In this document: positions 1-12,470 of the stretch, one piece after another
How the letters are laid out: every line of letters begins with the position of its first letter
Numbering within the stretch: the first letter of the stretch is position 1
Assembly (NCBI GenBank): GCA_029783825.1
Contig: JAREIK010002463.1
Coordinates: 573,501 to 637,500 of the forward strand
Direction: 5' to 3'
DNA length: 64,000 nt
Origin: Sapria himalayana
Taxonomy: Eukaryota > Streptophyta > Magnoliopsida > Malpighiales > Rafflesiaceae
Notes under the pieces: model-generated
The model's input: the letters and a program-made list of their open reading frames with translations, nothing else
Told to the model about the DNA's origin: nothing
Database searches by the model: none
Translations under genes and position numbers: made by a program

Positions 1-1690
1 CTATTTGAAAGAATTATTGAGATGATACTTGAATTAACAAATCTAACCAAGCTTAAAATATTTGATTATCATTTCCCAACATTCATTGAGAGGGTGACAT
101 ATTATTTTACGAACATAGATCCTTAGTGAGATGGTGCTCACAAGTTTTCAAAAAGTTAATAAAAAGATAATCCATGCATCTACAATTACACATAAATCTA
201 GGAAAGTTAAAATGATTAAGACACACTCAAGAGAGGTGTTAGACTTTATATCATGAGTTATGAAAAATATTTTAAAATTTAGAGGTTGTATATCAAACTA
301 CCATATCTAACCAAATCTCGTCACATTTATTCGAGAGGAACATTTTGAACTTCTTTCTTTAAGGGCTACTAGCTCTGGTGGAGGTACTTCTATTAGATAT
401 ACATATACATAAACTAATGGTACTTCTAATGATATGTTTTCTTTTCGACTCACTCCAGACTATTAGTTTATAAACTCATGAGCAAAGACTCATACTAAAG
501 GTAATATAGCTTTATTTTACTCTTTTATTGATTGTAAACATTTTGATATTATAATGATCAATGACACTATTTGCATAGATAATAAGGGTATGTCAAAGTT
601 AATGCCATGTGTGTTGTTTTGACACTAATCTCTTTAGATGTAAGAACTGTTGTACATAGCCTTATTTTACTCTAAAAATGAAAAATAATTATTTTTGCAC
701 CCAAAATTTGTAAAATTTAATTTTTATATGTAATATTTATAAATAATAAAAATATAATATTAATTTTTTTCCTTTTAATATTTATATGCATGTTCGATAG
801 ACTATGCAGATGCCTTCCATAAAAATTGAATGAGATGGACTATATTTATTTTTATTCATCCTAAGAATTCTATTTGGATATTTGATTATTATTAATTTGT
901 TATACAATATTAACTTGGACATTTATTATTGAATAAATTAAATAATATGAAACAAAATATGAAATATAATTTCTATTTACAATGAGACATATCAATTAAA
1001 AAAATATACTAGAATTTATTATCTAATATATTATTAGAATATTAGTAAGAACTTATTTTGATTCATTCATTAACTTATTTGAGAGCCTTATTGAAATATC
1101 ACCCATAGTAATTTGAAGTATTTTGTTATTTTTATTGATGATCATATTTAATATACATAATTAATTATTTTTAAAGAAAATTTCAGATTTTATTTATTTT
1201 TATAAAATTCTATCATATAAAAAAAATATAACTTAAATATAATATTAAAATAGTAAGAAATGATAAAGCTTTAAAATATACTTCATATTAATATTTTAGT
1301 TTTTGAAAAACATAAAATAATGTATCAGATATTATGTATTGGTACTCATGTGTAAAATAGGAAAATTGAATATATATATATATATATATAGAGTTAATAC
1401 AACTAAAATACTTCACCTACAAATAAGTATTCATAAATGTTCTTAGAAGAATCGATATTAACCACTAATTTTTTGATCACATATTAATTTATTCATCCAA
1501 GATAAAAACTATTTTATCTTATAGTTAAGATTTTTAGATGTACTTATTTTATTCATTATTTTCCTCACAGTATAAAAAAAGTGAACGCACATGTCATCAA
1601 GTATGTATTCATCAAGTACTTCAATACTCAGAAGATATATAAATATTACTCTCATAAATCATAAGAATTATTACAAATACGAATATCATA
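1..1690. other. AT-rich repeat-derived DNA, no gene recognised
   Basis: No reading frame of useful length survives on either strand. A short frame near 320-410 on the plus strand, ending in a Ser/Gly-rich stretch, could be the gag or protease side of the copia element that follows, but I cannot show it. A TA dinucleotide run lies at about 1370-1391. Confidence 0.4.
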
Positions 1691-1870
1691 TTCATTGAGG
1701 ATGGACCATTTTTCAAGGATTCAATTCAAGAAATCACATCTATACTATAGTGATAGGACTTTATCAGGTCTAGTTATTACCTCTCACAAAATGATAACTA
1801 AACTTGTTCATGCACCTGCTACTTCTACAATTATAAGACATCTCTTGGAGCCTCATCAAACCATAATTCC

Positions 1871-2110
1871 ATGAAGACTACTTGTTGTGTGAGTCACGAG
1901 GATGCTTATACTAAAAATATCTCACAAGAAACAAGTTGTGTGAGTCACGAGGATGCTTATACTAAAAATATCTCACAAGAAACAAGTTGTGAGAGTTACG
2001 AGGATGCTTATACTAAAAATATCTCACAAGACACAAGTTGTGAGTCTCCTCATGATAAAATTAAGATTGAGAGACCCGATGATATCAATCTAAAATTATA
2101 TACTAGATGA
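1871..2110 (+). pseudogene. 79-codon frame with three 17-residue repeats, copia linker region
   Basis: This frame holds three head-to-tail copies of a 17-residue unit, consensus TSCVSHEDAYTKNISQE, with a fourth partial TSCES. Copies one and two differ by little at DNA level; the third changes V to E, H to Y and the final E to D. The frame lies just upstream of the copia reverse transcriptase and runs in the same direction, so it is most simply part of the variable linker between integrase and RT rather than an independent gene. The Met at 1871 may be chance. There is no signal peptide or membrane segment. The unit is polar, with one Cys per copy. Function unknown. Confidence 0.4.
1877..2040 (+). 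repeat. 51-bp tandem repeat, 3 copies
   Basis: The 51-bp unit (17 codons) is repeated three times with few differences, always in the same frame. The length is a multiple of three, so the copies preserve the reading frame. Confidence 0.9.
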
Positions 2111-3394
2111 ATATATCCATGACAACTCTTAATTGAACCATTTATCACACCAATTAATCTAGTTCAAAACATTAACTTGATACTTAAATTATTTTACAAA
2201 AGGAGCTAATATTATGTTCTACAAAACATTCGCTATCATAATTTTTTTTTACCTCATTTTTATCCTATATATTTTAATTTTTTCTTTTTTTGATAATTAT
2301 AGAATATAATATATTATTTCTAAAATATTTAGTCATTTAAGATAATAACAGAATATATTGGATGAACTACATCCAATCAACTCCAATAATACATAATATC
2401 TTATTTTGAATTATGCAGATAAGTCTGCAATGGGATATAAATGAGTAGACAATGAAGACTAGAATTGAAAATATGATTGATCAATTTAAGTTCAAGTTGG
2501 TAGTGAGGAAGATTACACATACTTATGATGAATATTATTGAAATATTTTCTCTTGTGGTCAAAATAAATACAATTAGATTATTACTTTTTGTTCGTAATT
2601 ATTATATATGACCTTTTATAAGTTTAATACTATGAAAACATTTCTTCACAATGATGTCGATGAAAATGTATTTATGCAAAAACATCCAACTTTTATTATA
2701 CCAATGAATGCTTGTATGATTTATAGACTAATGAATACTTTTTATGGTCGGAAACAATCTCCTAATACATGATTTAATAATTTTTCTAAAGCAATTACAA
2801 CTTTTAATTTTAGATATGTATCAAATTATTCTTATTTTTATCAATGTTGATCGATAAGGACAATATGTAATATTTACAGTATATGTTGATGTTATTCATA
2901 TTATTAGTAATAATTAGTTGAAAATATCTCATATATTTTCTAGGTATCGAAGTTACTTATTTCATATATATAATTTTTCATTCCCAAAAAAAATATGCTC
3001 TAAATATTTTATATGAGTTTGACATATTATGATTTTCATTGCTTGACTTACCACTTAATGGGCTTATTCACATGTACTAATACCTTAATTGACTCTTTCA
3101 AATATAAGAGAATCATAAAAAAAATTAATTATCTAATGATTAGATCAGATATCACTTGTATTTTTAGTATATTTATTTATTTTTAGTATATTTAAGTTGT
3201 GAATTTTTTTTAGAGATTATGAGCATGGATGAATTGAGGTATACTTATATTCTAGTTTACCTCCAACAATCATAGATGAGAGATATGTCATTGGGATTTG
3301 TACTATTATTAGAAATAATTTTATCTTTGAAAAAAATAAAAATAAATTAATATTTTAGACTCACTAACAAAAATATATGACAAAATTATATTAT

Positions 3395-4076
3395 CAATTA
3401 CTTGTGAATTTTAATTGATCAATAATTTCTTATAGGAGCTGAAACCTATCAATCATATGACTAATTATACTTTACTATGATAGTCAAATAGTTCACAATA
3501 TTGCTGTCAATATAATATTTTATGGGTGAATAAAATATATCAAGATTTAATATTTTGTATATAAAAAAAAGATTAAAAATAGTTCTATAGTCACAACGTA
3601 TATTATCTACAAATAATTAGAAAGCAGATATTTTTATAAAAAAACTTAGGAAACTACAATTTTTTTTTCTCCAAGCTAGATATTTATGACACATATATGT
3701 AACAATTTGATGGGGATATTGAAATTTATTAACAAAAATAGTTCACAATATTGCTTGTGAATTATTATTTTTTATAGGAGCTGAAACCTATCAATCATAT
3801 GACTAATTATACTTTACTATGATAGTCAAATAGTTCACAATATTGCTGTCAATATAATATTTTATGGGTGAATAAAATATATCAAGATTTAATATTTTGT
3901 ATATAAAAAAAAGATTAAAAATAGTTCTATAGTCACAACGTATATTATCTACAAATAATTAGAAAGCAGATATTTTTATAAAAAAACTTAGGAAACTACA
4001 ATTTTTTTTTCTCCAAGCTAGATATTTATGACACATATATGTACCAATTTGATGGGGATATTGAAATTTATTATTT
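3395..4076 (+). repeat. 342-bp-period direct duplication at the copia 3' end
   Basis: The block 3431-3733 recurs at 3773-4075, an offset of about 342 bp, with only one or two differences (for example gtaaca versus gtacca before the last 20 bp). The roughly 40 bp between the copies also resembles sequence upstream of copy one (both contain cttgtgaatt). The surrounding copia element is heavily mutated while the two copies are nearly identical, so the duplication is much younger than the element. Confidence 0.9.
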
Positions 4077-5180
4077 TTTTATTATTTTATTATTCCCTAT
4101 TTTTCTTTACTTGGATTGCAACACTCAACATATGAGTTACACTAATTCTAATCACACTTACATGTGACATTTTTTACTCTTTTTTTTTGGAAGGAATAAA
4201 TATTAAATCTCTTATTCAACAATAACAAATGTCAAGCGATGGCTTAAAGGAATCAGATTTGTCATTGCCTACAATGTAACATTCTACAATGACATTTTGG
4301 CCATTGCCAAACACTCTATATGAATTTGTTGGTGTGATGTAGGACAACACCAATTATTATCAATTATATACATGAGTCACAATTTAATTAATTTGTTTGT
4401 TTCTTGATGGCAATACCTAACCTATAAGTTATCTCAAATTTTTTTTTTCGTTTCTATTTATACTATTAGAAATTCTCTTGAATTGCACGAAAGTACTAAT
4501 CTTTTCATTATGAAATTGAAATTTGACATAATATCAAAACACAATTTTATTTGACATAAGTGCCATTGATGATAATTGAAATTGAAATTGAAATTGAAAT
4601 TGAAATTTGTTTGTTTCTTGAGTACTAATCGTTTCTATTTATTTGACATAATATCAAAACACAATTTGTCAATCTTAAAGAGTGTCGAGTGTGTAGGTAA
4701 GGTGCATGCAACAACCAACTGGTGTTGCATGTGCAATGCACAACAATTGCACCTGGTAGAGGTGCACACCGAAAGTGAAAGCGCACACAAGGGAGGATCA
4801 CATAGTGAAGCAAGCACAATGAGGTAAGTCCAAACAACAAGCCATGTGGTGACAGCATGCATTTTTTGTGACAGTAGTGCGCGAGCAAACCCTAAGTCAA
4901 CAAATTATAGTGCAGCAGGTGCCCCTGAGACATTTTTTATAATCATTGCAGTGCGTGTGTGTGTGTGTGTGTGATAAAGTGGTGATGTGAGGATGTATGT
5001 GTGCAGTGTAGTGGCGATGTGGGGATGTATGTGTGCCGTGTAGTGTAGTGACGATGCGGCGTGTTGCTGGTTCTATGTGTATTCTAAAAATGTCAACCTA
5101 ATGTTTGCATCAATTGAACGTGCATTAATATGCAGTGTTGTGCAGTGCATATATCCAATTGTTATATTAGTAGTAGACAT
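4077..5180. other. Non-coding DNA with simple repeats
   Basis: No gene is recognised. A hexamer run (GAAATT) occupies 4574-4608. A segment at about 4493-4549 is partly repeated at 4621-4668, around the shared string tttgacataatatcaaaaca. A TG run lies at 4953-4972, and a degenerate 33-bp repeat rich in GATGTATGTGTG at 4979-5062. Short frames on both strands here overlap each other and look accidental. Confidence 0.5.
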
Positions 5181-8100
5181 ACATGTGTGAAATGAGTATT
5201 GCCTTGCTAGCACGGTTATTTTTTGTGTGGCATGGTCGTGCCACAATGTCATGCCAGCATGGCACGACATCTATTCTAATAGGCCTGGCATGGCCCAGTT
5301 GGCCCATAAATGAGCAGATTCATACCGGGTCGTGCCGAGCCATGCCAAAATGAAAAAATAATAAGATTTTATTTTATGAAATTTTAAATGCATAGTTAAA
5401 ATATTATGAAATTTTAATTTTATATTATGAAAAATAAAAATGAAAATAAAAATCAATTTAAATAAAAAAATGATTCTTTTGGTATAATTGTGATAAATAA
5501 CATAACATAGAGCATAACTAAACAAATCAAAAAACAAGCAAAATATTATATCATATAAAAAAAATAATCCAAAATAACATGAATCATCATCATCAATTAG
5601 TACCTGTAATATAATTGTGTGGTTGCAGATATAGATCTTCATTGTTATATATGTATCTGAAGATATCACTAGTGATAGTATCACTATTCTTAATCTCAAT
5701 GTCTCATAAGTCATTATCTGCCACCAACACTTTTGCTTTACTCTAAATACACAATCTTGAATCTTCTCAGTCCTTCATACATATAAATATTTATATGATA
5801 TATGATTATAATCTTGATTTCCTATTTAAAATAATATTAATTGCAACAGAAAAAAATAAACTCGAATATTATGCTAGACATCAGAAAGATCAACATATCA
5901 CATGTTATCTTAGATAGCATGTGATATGTGAATTCATATAAGTTTCACCAACTTAAAATATTCATATTCTTATTATTGTCATGTGAAAGAATAAAATAGA
6001 AATCAATATCTAAGTACTGAAAATTTCTCTTATTCGATAGATGACCCTATCATTTCCTCTTAGCTAATTGAATAGAAAAATCACATCCAAATATGATATC
6101 CATGTCCGTATTCAAAGTATTGCTATACCTATCATTCATAGTATCATAATATATAAACATGTCACTTAATTTTTCATAAATAAAGCCTTTAGGTTCATTA
6201 GTTTGGTTCATGCAGATGGATATATATCTTAATATGTTTTCTACCCCTCTCAGATTAACCATTAGATTCATACAGACAACCAAGCAATACAAAGTTTGAA
6301 TAAAAGACTAATATTTTTAATATTTAATTTTCATTTCAATAGTAATAACACTAAATGCAGGTTCCGCTATACTTATTAGCATATTACTAATATTGCATAT
6401 ATACCCAAGTGTAATACAAGTAGAGAACCTAAAGGTTGAGATGAATATGCAAAAGCAAACATATATTTTTTATATCATAAAAAATCTTTTAAATTTTCAT
6501 TAATAAAATTCATGTAAATCAATTTGAATCGTTAATAATAAGTTCGTCACTCTTATTATTGACATAATCAAATATTACATGTTAATAACTAATACATGAC
6601 TCTAACATAAGATAAATATAATTTTAATGGTATCACGTCCTTTTGAATTTTTTTAAGTCTCACTAACAAATAGAAACAGCTAAACTCTTATTGTCTACTA
6701 AATATCCTATGATATTTTAATAAATTTCTTATTTTTTTTAAAAATATGAGAAAATTACTTTTATTCTTGCATGTACTATTAGGTCATTCATAGAACGCAT
6801 ACACATAAAATCAAAATTTTTCCCTAAATTCATTTCTAATAGTTTTAATAAACATATTAATAACTATTTCATAGTTAGAAGTATTATCAAAAAGCATACT
6901 AAATATTTTATTTTAAATGTTATATTTCCTAAAAATTTTTATTATACACCCATATATGATAGGATTATTATGAGAATAAATGATCTCAACATATATTAAA
7001 ATTTCTTTAAGTTCGATTTTGAATTTATATATTTCGTAATAAGACATGCAAATAATGCATCATTGTGACTAGTTCATATATCAGATATCATAAAAATAAC
7101 TCCATTATATTTCCTAAATTATTTAAGTATTAATTATTTTTTTAACTTATTATATTATATTATGTCATTCTTACTAATTAACTAATAAATCACATAATAT
7201 GCAAACCAAAAGTATGTCTATATAATACTAACTACCTTAGAATCCTCCAAAAATTTAATCTAGGTATCCATAATCATTATTAGTTTGGTTTTGTCTTCCT
7301 TTCTAAATTCATCAGGGTATATGAAGGAAGTCAATGAAGCTAAACTTGATCTAACTTCTAAAATCTCATCACTCATTTGGATTTGTCTGGGATATAATAT
7401 ATCATATTTTTTAGTACATTGATCAAAGTATCTCTTATGATGATTAGTGTCACATGTACTTCTACATATATATACAATGTCGATTCTTCTTTAAAATCTT
7501 TATAATTTTAATTTTTTAATATCTTAATATGAGTTCATACAACTGAAATTTATAATGTTAAATTTTTAGGAAAATGGGTTTGAATTGAGCCATTAGAGAG
7601 AACCTAATTTTAGTATCATACATTTCCATCATATTATTATTATTATCTAAATCTATGTCAAATTCATTATCATCAAACTAACTATTTATTATTTTATTCA
7701 TTTATCTTTAGAATTTAAAATTATCTAATAACAAAATTAAAAAAATTAATAAAAAAATTAATGTACCATAACCATAACAATGCCATATTAATTTATTTGA
7801 GTATAAACTCACACCCCACAATTGCATTCGACTTTCTACCATATTATCATTTTCTACCACTTTTTACAACCTTAGAAATCATAATAAGAGAGTAGAAAGA
7901 AGAGAGAAATAAAAAAAATATGAGAAAATATAAAAAAATAAAATTTTAGAAATTTATATTCAATATTTATAATATTTTTTATATTAAAATAATATATATT
8001 TTAAAAATTTTTAAATTTTATTTTATTGATTTAAATTTTTTATTTAAAAAAGACTAAAATCCAATAGCCTTCAAATTTATATTATAATCATTGGAAACAC

Positions 8101-8448
8101 ATTTAATGGCTACATATCGTCAGATCTTTAAAACAAGATTAATTTTTTTTCTGACACTAAAAGCAATGTGTTGTGCCTATCATTTTTCATGTCGGACGCA
8201 TTAGACAGTGACCTATGACCCAAGTTAGTTATCACATCACGAGTCACGTGTCATTGGAACTTGCCTATCAGAACAGGCATGCAAGTCATGCCTGGCCTAG
8301 CACAAGGCATGCGAGTCTTGCCTCAGGCCAGCACGACCCCAATCTAGGCAAGTATCTAGACCATGCTCTATTGGGCCAAACACGGCTAATTCAAGTCATG
8401 CCTTGCCCCATGCCTGAGCCGCATGACCCACTTAACACCTCTAAGTAG
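5180..8448 (-). mobile_element. Decayed hAT transposon, copy E1
   Basis: The GC-richer ends carry CATGCC/GGCATG and CGTGCC motifs (about 5210-5350 and 8215-8445) and flank an AT-rich body. The right end reads into TTAACACCTCTAAG, the decayed form of the TTTGACACCTCTAG terminus on other hAT-type elements in this window. The left terminus, near 5182, is weaker. A minus-strand transposase C-terminus lies at 5860-6292. The body aligns by eye, in the same order and orientation, with 15590-17500, for example around the shared string ctatcat(t/a)catagtatc near 6130 and 16080. Total length near 3.3 kb fits an autonomous hAT element. Confidence 0.65.
5860..6292 (-). pseudogene. hAT transposase C-terminal (dimerisation) remnant, E1
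   Basis: Reading the minus strand, an 80-residue open stretch (6292 to 6050) ends DIIFGCDFSIQLAKRK. Across a break it is followed by a stretch near 5960-5860 containing HMLSKITCDML and then SSIIFEF. This is the pattern of the hAT C-terminal dimerisation domain, whose hallmark is P-x-L-S-x-M-A-x-D-x-L-A-x-P followed by S-x-V-A-S-E-x-x-F. Only the skeleton remains: MA is replaced by IT, and the SE dipeptide is lost. Upstream transposase sequence should lie at higher coordinates to about 7450, where only short fragments are open. Non-functional. Confidence 0.55.
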
Positions 8449-9238
8449 ACATATAGTACATATACAAAGTTAACACATGTACTTATTGAAGAATTAAAAA
8501 TTTCTTAGACCATTCAATACGTATCTGGTCAATATATATGAAAAAAGTAATCTATATACAATAAATATATTATAAGAAAAAATATATTAAAATGTAATAA
8601 TAGTCGTTATTTTTTGAGAGAATGCAAAGAGAGCATTATGATTGTTGAGCAAAAAAAAACTAACAATTAGAGTCATCCAATAATTCTAACAAAATTTGTA
8701 CCCCATGACCCTTGCCAAAAATGAATAAATAAAATTTTTCTATAAGACATTAATAGATACCCCACGTTCTCTATTTATGATAACTCACGTGAATCATCTT
8801 CCCACTTTAAACTAATGAATAATTAATTGCACATGTAATCATTCCACATTTATTATTTTGTTTCTTTGTTTTCTAAATATTATAATAGCCAGTGATAAAT
8901 GATCTAAAGACATTGGGTTGACTACATTCAAATTATTTGATCTTTTATTAATATTCTTTTTGTAGGTTACTTTTCTAGATAAATTAATTTTAATACCATT
9001 TTTTCTTCTATTAATATTATTTTGTATGATTAGAAAACTTCAATAAAAAACTTAGTATTCATTTTCAACTTAGTATGATTAATTATTAATTTTAATACAT
9101 TCAAATGATCTAATACCATTTATGATCTTACTTATATGATTAATTATCTCACCAAGTGTTTGAGTGTTTTGTATCAATTACTTATTCATTTTCAACTTAG
9201 TATTTATCTCTAGCTAATCTGAAAATTTTAGATCCAAA
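8449..9238. other. AT-rich spacer, no feature recognised
   Basis: Neither strand shows a coding stretch or a repeat I can define. The composition matches the flanking element bodies. Confidence 0.4.
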
Positions 9239-9900
9239 TATTAAAATTATTTCTATCATAGATTGTGATTTCTATAAGTTAAGAAATCACACTAAAACTT
9301 TATATTTTACTTGTTAAACTTATATGAGTAAAACTAAAATCTTAGCTGATATGATACTTCCAGACGTATAAATATATAATAAAGTTAAAATTCAAGATTA
9401 ATTAAGATATTTGTTACTTTTATTAGAGAATATTTTACTAAGTTATAATTTCATTTTTAATTTAATATCACAAATTTATTGTATCCTAGACTATGAGGTC
9501 TATCAGTTAAGAAATCACATTAAAACTTCATATCATGCTTGTCAAATAAATATGAGTATGATCATATTCGGTATGATGCTCTTAGATATATGAATACCTA
9601 ATAGAATTAATATTCAAGATTTATTAAGATTTTTGTTACTTTTATTTAATAATATTTTTTTAGTTATTTCTTTTTAATTTTATATCACATTTTTCTTTAC
9701 CCTAGATTATGAGATCTATTAGTTAAAAAATCACACAAAACTTCATATCATATTTGTCTAACTTATATGAGTAAGATTATATTCGATATAATACTTTCAG
9801 AAATACTGGTATCTAACAAAGTTAAGATTCAAGATTAATTAAAATATTTGTTACTTTTATTAGAGAATATTTCACTTAGTTATTTTTTTAAAATTTTTAT
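9238..9900 (+). repeat. ~220-bp tandem repeat, 3 degenerate copies
   Basis: The string aagaaatcac and its context recur at 9281, 9509 and 9725 (spacing 228 and 216). The string ttgttacttttatt recurs at about 9411, 9632 and 9850. Each unit also carries tatgag and an attcaagatt(a/t)att segment in the same order. The 60-codon open frame at 9411-9593 lies inside the array and is not a gene. Confidence 0.75.
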
Positions 9901-10584
9901 AACATAATTTTTTTATTATTCAATTATTTCATAAAAGAATATACAATTAATTCAATAAAAAATATACAAATAATCAAAAATGACAATATATTTAAGTATT
10001 TGTCTAATTATTTCAATACTTACTATATCAATAATAAAATCATATATCAAACTTTGTATGTTAGCTTACCCTCATATAATAAGATTATAAAAGAACGGAT
10101 AAATATTTAACTAAGACAACTATAAGTATTTTTGAAAAATATAATTTTAATTGTAAATTATTTTATCAACCAAATATCTTTTTTTGTCTTTTCATTTCAT
10201 GAGCATTTTCAAATCTTACATCATAAAGATTGATCATTTAATTGAACTTCTAAATATTTTGAGTATTTACTTTATTTATGATATCTTCATAAGACCTGAC
10301 AATATAACACCTAATATAATAAAATATAATTTTTTTGATTAGTCTAATGCCTAAAAGAGATGCAAATATTATTCACATAAGAATAATAAAATATTTATTT
10401 GTATTGATATTACTTTTTTAAACATAACTTATTCTTTATATGCTAACATATGAAGATACTTTTTGATCTTGTACTCTTTTGGAATCTCTCATATGAGATT
10501 TGAACTATGAGAGTATATCTTATATGCTAATTCTAAACTTGTTAATTCATACTATTATAATTCTCACATTGAATTTTGGCCACA
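9901..10584. other. AT-rich spacer, no feature recognised
   Basis: I see no coding signal, RNA gene or clear repeat boundary here. Confidence 0.4.
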
Positions 10585-10880
10585 TTATAGGTAGCCTAAC
10601 ATGGCCCGATGGCATACCTTTCTAAACCAGGCACGCCAAATCATGATGGGTCGAATGGGTCATGTCAGGTCGACATCAGGGCTACACTAGCATGGCATTG
10701 CCATTGGCTAGGCAAGGCCAATGCCCAATGGCAATGGACAATGGTGGGACCCAACCTAGTGGTCACCAGATACCACGCAGTAGTGAATGTGTCAAACGGG
10801 TCGTGTCATGATCCAATTTTTTAGGCCCAAACATGCCATAATATCATGCCCAACATGGCATGATTTCTAACAAGGGTTGT
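10585..10880. mobile_element. GC-richer hAT-type terminal fragment
   Basis: A 300-bp island with repeated GGCATG, GGCCCGA, CATGCC and GTCATG words, the same vocabulary as the ends of the hAT elements at 5.2, 15.1, 16.2, 18.6 and 31.2 kb. No terminal inverted repeat is visible, so it is probably a broken end of an element that the neighbouring insertions have split. Confidence 0.45.
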
Positions 10881-10965
10881 ATCATATCGACATGACTTTA
10901 AAAATGAACAGATGACATTGCCAGTTGACCAATTGTTTTCCCAGATCATGTCAGGTCATGCCTAT

Positions 10966-11461
10966 AGGTGTCAAATGGGTCGGGCAACCCGGGCCTGGCC
11001 CGAAGCCCGACAAGGTTCAAGCGTGCCTGGCTCGGCACAACATGCTATAGTGCTGTGGCCGGGCCCATGCGGGTGACCCTCTGCACTGAGGGTTTTTGGC
11101 CCACTTGTCGTGCCAGGCAGGTGGGTACGGCACGAGTGACCACACACCATGCAATGCCCAATGGGGGAATGACATAGTGACATCCGACGGGTGATGGCTC
11201 GGCACGTCCGATGGGTGACAATGGCGCGGGTCCAAAACCCTAATTTTGTAGAAATTCAATCGACCCGACCCGAACCAGCTAACCTGAACAAACCCAAACC
11301 TAGGCAGTTTTCAGGCCACGACCCTGTATCGGGCTTGCCCTCTAAGGAATAGTGTCATGCCAGGCACAACATGGGAATGTAGCGTGTCATGCTTAGCACG
11401 ACAAACCAGCCCGGGCGGGCCCAAAAAAAAGGGCCGGTCCAGCCTGACCCATTTGACACCT
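10966..11461. mobile_element. hAT-type MITE with 16-bp perfect TIR
   Basis: The left end AGGTGTCAAATGGGTC (10966-10981) is the exact reverse complement of 11446-11461. The interior is rich in GGGCCTGGCC, GGCACGA and CGTGCC words and has no transposase. Length is about 496 bp. The (A)GAGGTGTCAA start followed by G/C-rich words is typical of non-autonomous plant hAT elements. I could not find an 8-bp target duplication. Open frames on both strands inside it reflect GC-rich sequence without stops, not genes. Confidence 0.75.
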
Positions 11462-12049
11462 CTCTTATACCAAGTCATATTAGATAATGTTGTGTCATTC
11501 CTAGCCATACTAGTTCATGACAATTCAGGCAAGGCGTGGATAGGTTAGGTTGTGTCAGGTCCATGCTAGTATGTTATATCCAAGCTAGCATAGTTCATTC
11601 AAGATTACTCTAGGTTAAGTTCTGGCTAGTCTGGTGGCCATCCGAGCTAAAATCATCCCACGTATAGTTGGCCACCCAGGCCAAAACTAGCCCACACAAG
11701 TTTGGTCACCCGGGCCAAAACCAGCACACATGAGTTTGGCCTGAGATGTGTCGCATGCCATCACGACAATCAAGGAAGCATTAATACGTCACTGTACAGT
11801 CGTGTCCACGTGGACATGGTACGGACACCCGTCAGATATGTATCCGATATGTCACGTGGTGTATCAGACGGACACGTCGAATTCGTAACCGATGTGTCGT
11901 ATATGAATCCAACGCGTCAGAAACCTTTTGAGTATTATAAAATCAACGCGTTACTCCAACAACTCCAACAAATCGAGGAGCAGCCGACGATGCCGATGAC
12001 GTTGAGTGGCCGACGATGCCTATTGCGGGGGAATTTCAAAAAGTGCTTC

Positions 12050-12092
12050 GGGATTTTTGAAGCAGTAACATGGGGGGAAGGGGGGGGGGGTT
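12050..12092 (+). other. G-tract in the 5' region of the hAT element
   Basis: Positions 12072-12090 read G6-AA-G10 or longer, with further GGGGG at about 12027. It lies between the left terminus and the transposase start in an otherwise AT-rich element and could form a G-quadruplex. Confidence 0.5.
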
Positions 12093-12470
12093 TATTCTAT
12101 TATTTTAATTTTTAATTATTATTGTTTGTTTAATAAATATGCAAACTATAATAAATAAATAATGTTTGTGTAATATTAAAATATTGTTTGTTCAGAGCAT
12201 TATTTTATGTATAATGATAAATATGCAATATTAAAATATGAAATAAATAAATTAAATATTCATAATTTTTGTAGTATGCAATATAGTGATATATAATATG
12301 TAAGTATAATAGTTTTCGTTATATAATTTATTTTGAATGAATTAATAAAATATGTAAATATGCAAAATATAATGAAAATTGTCTAATTGTATCGATGGAG
12401 AAAAAAAATTAGATTAAATGGGTTTTTGTTTAAATGCATAATTTTTTTTCATGCATAATTATACAATAAA

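Larger units (their letters stand above)
1690..3460 (+). mobile_element. Ty1/copia retrotransposon pol remnant
   Basis: Broken plus-strand reading frames keep the order of a copia polyprotein. The reverse transcriptase thumbprint is clearest at about 2500-2860, with peptides such as KTFLHNDVDENVFMQ (family pattern: N-A-F-L-H-G-D, then V-Y-M) and FYGRKQSP (family pattern: L-Y-G-L-K-Q-S-P). Near 3110-3180 the peptide KKINYLMIRSDITCIFS corresponds to the conserved segment before RNase H. Stops and frameshifts interrupt all of it, so it cannot make an enzyme. Integrase was not recognised, and no LTR pair was found. The tandem 51-bp repeat at 1877-2040 lies upstream, where copia elements have the integrase-RT linker. 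Assignment to copia is firm; lineage within copia is not. Confidence 0.75.

Noticed and set aside
1877..2040. Regular 51-bp repeats considered as a CRISPR-like array
   Set aside because: The repeats are contiguous with no unique spacers, keep one reading frame and lie in a plant copia element.
4576..4888. Frames on both strands around 4.6-4.9 kb
   Set aside because: They overlap each other, start in a hexamer repeat and have no conserved motif.
5271..5714. 147-codon hydrophobic minus-strand frame
   Set aside because: It is low-complexity Phe/Ile/Tyr from AT-rich DNA in a decayed hAT element, without family resemblance.
10968..11548. Overlapping frames on both strands near 11 kb
   Set aside because: They fall in the hAT MITE and its flank and encode no recognisable or conserved peptide.
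11702..12115. 137-codon plus-strand frame
   Set aside because: It crosses the hAT left terminus and ends in the G-tract; it is not in line with the transposase start, so at most it is non-coding leader.
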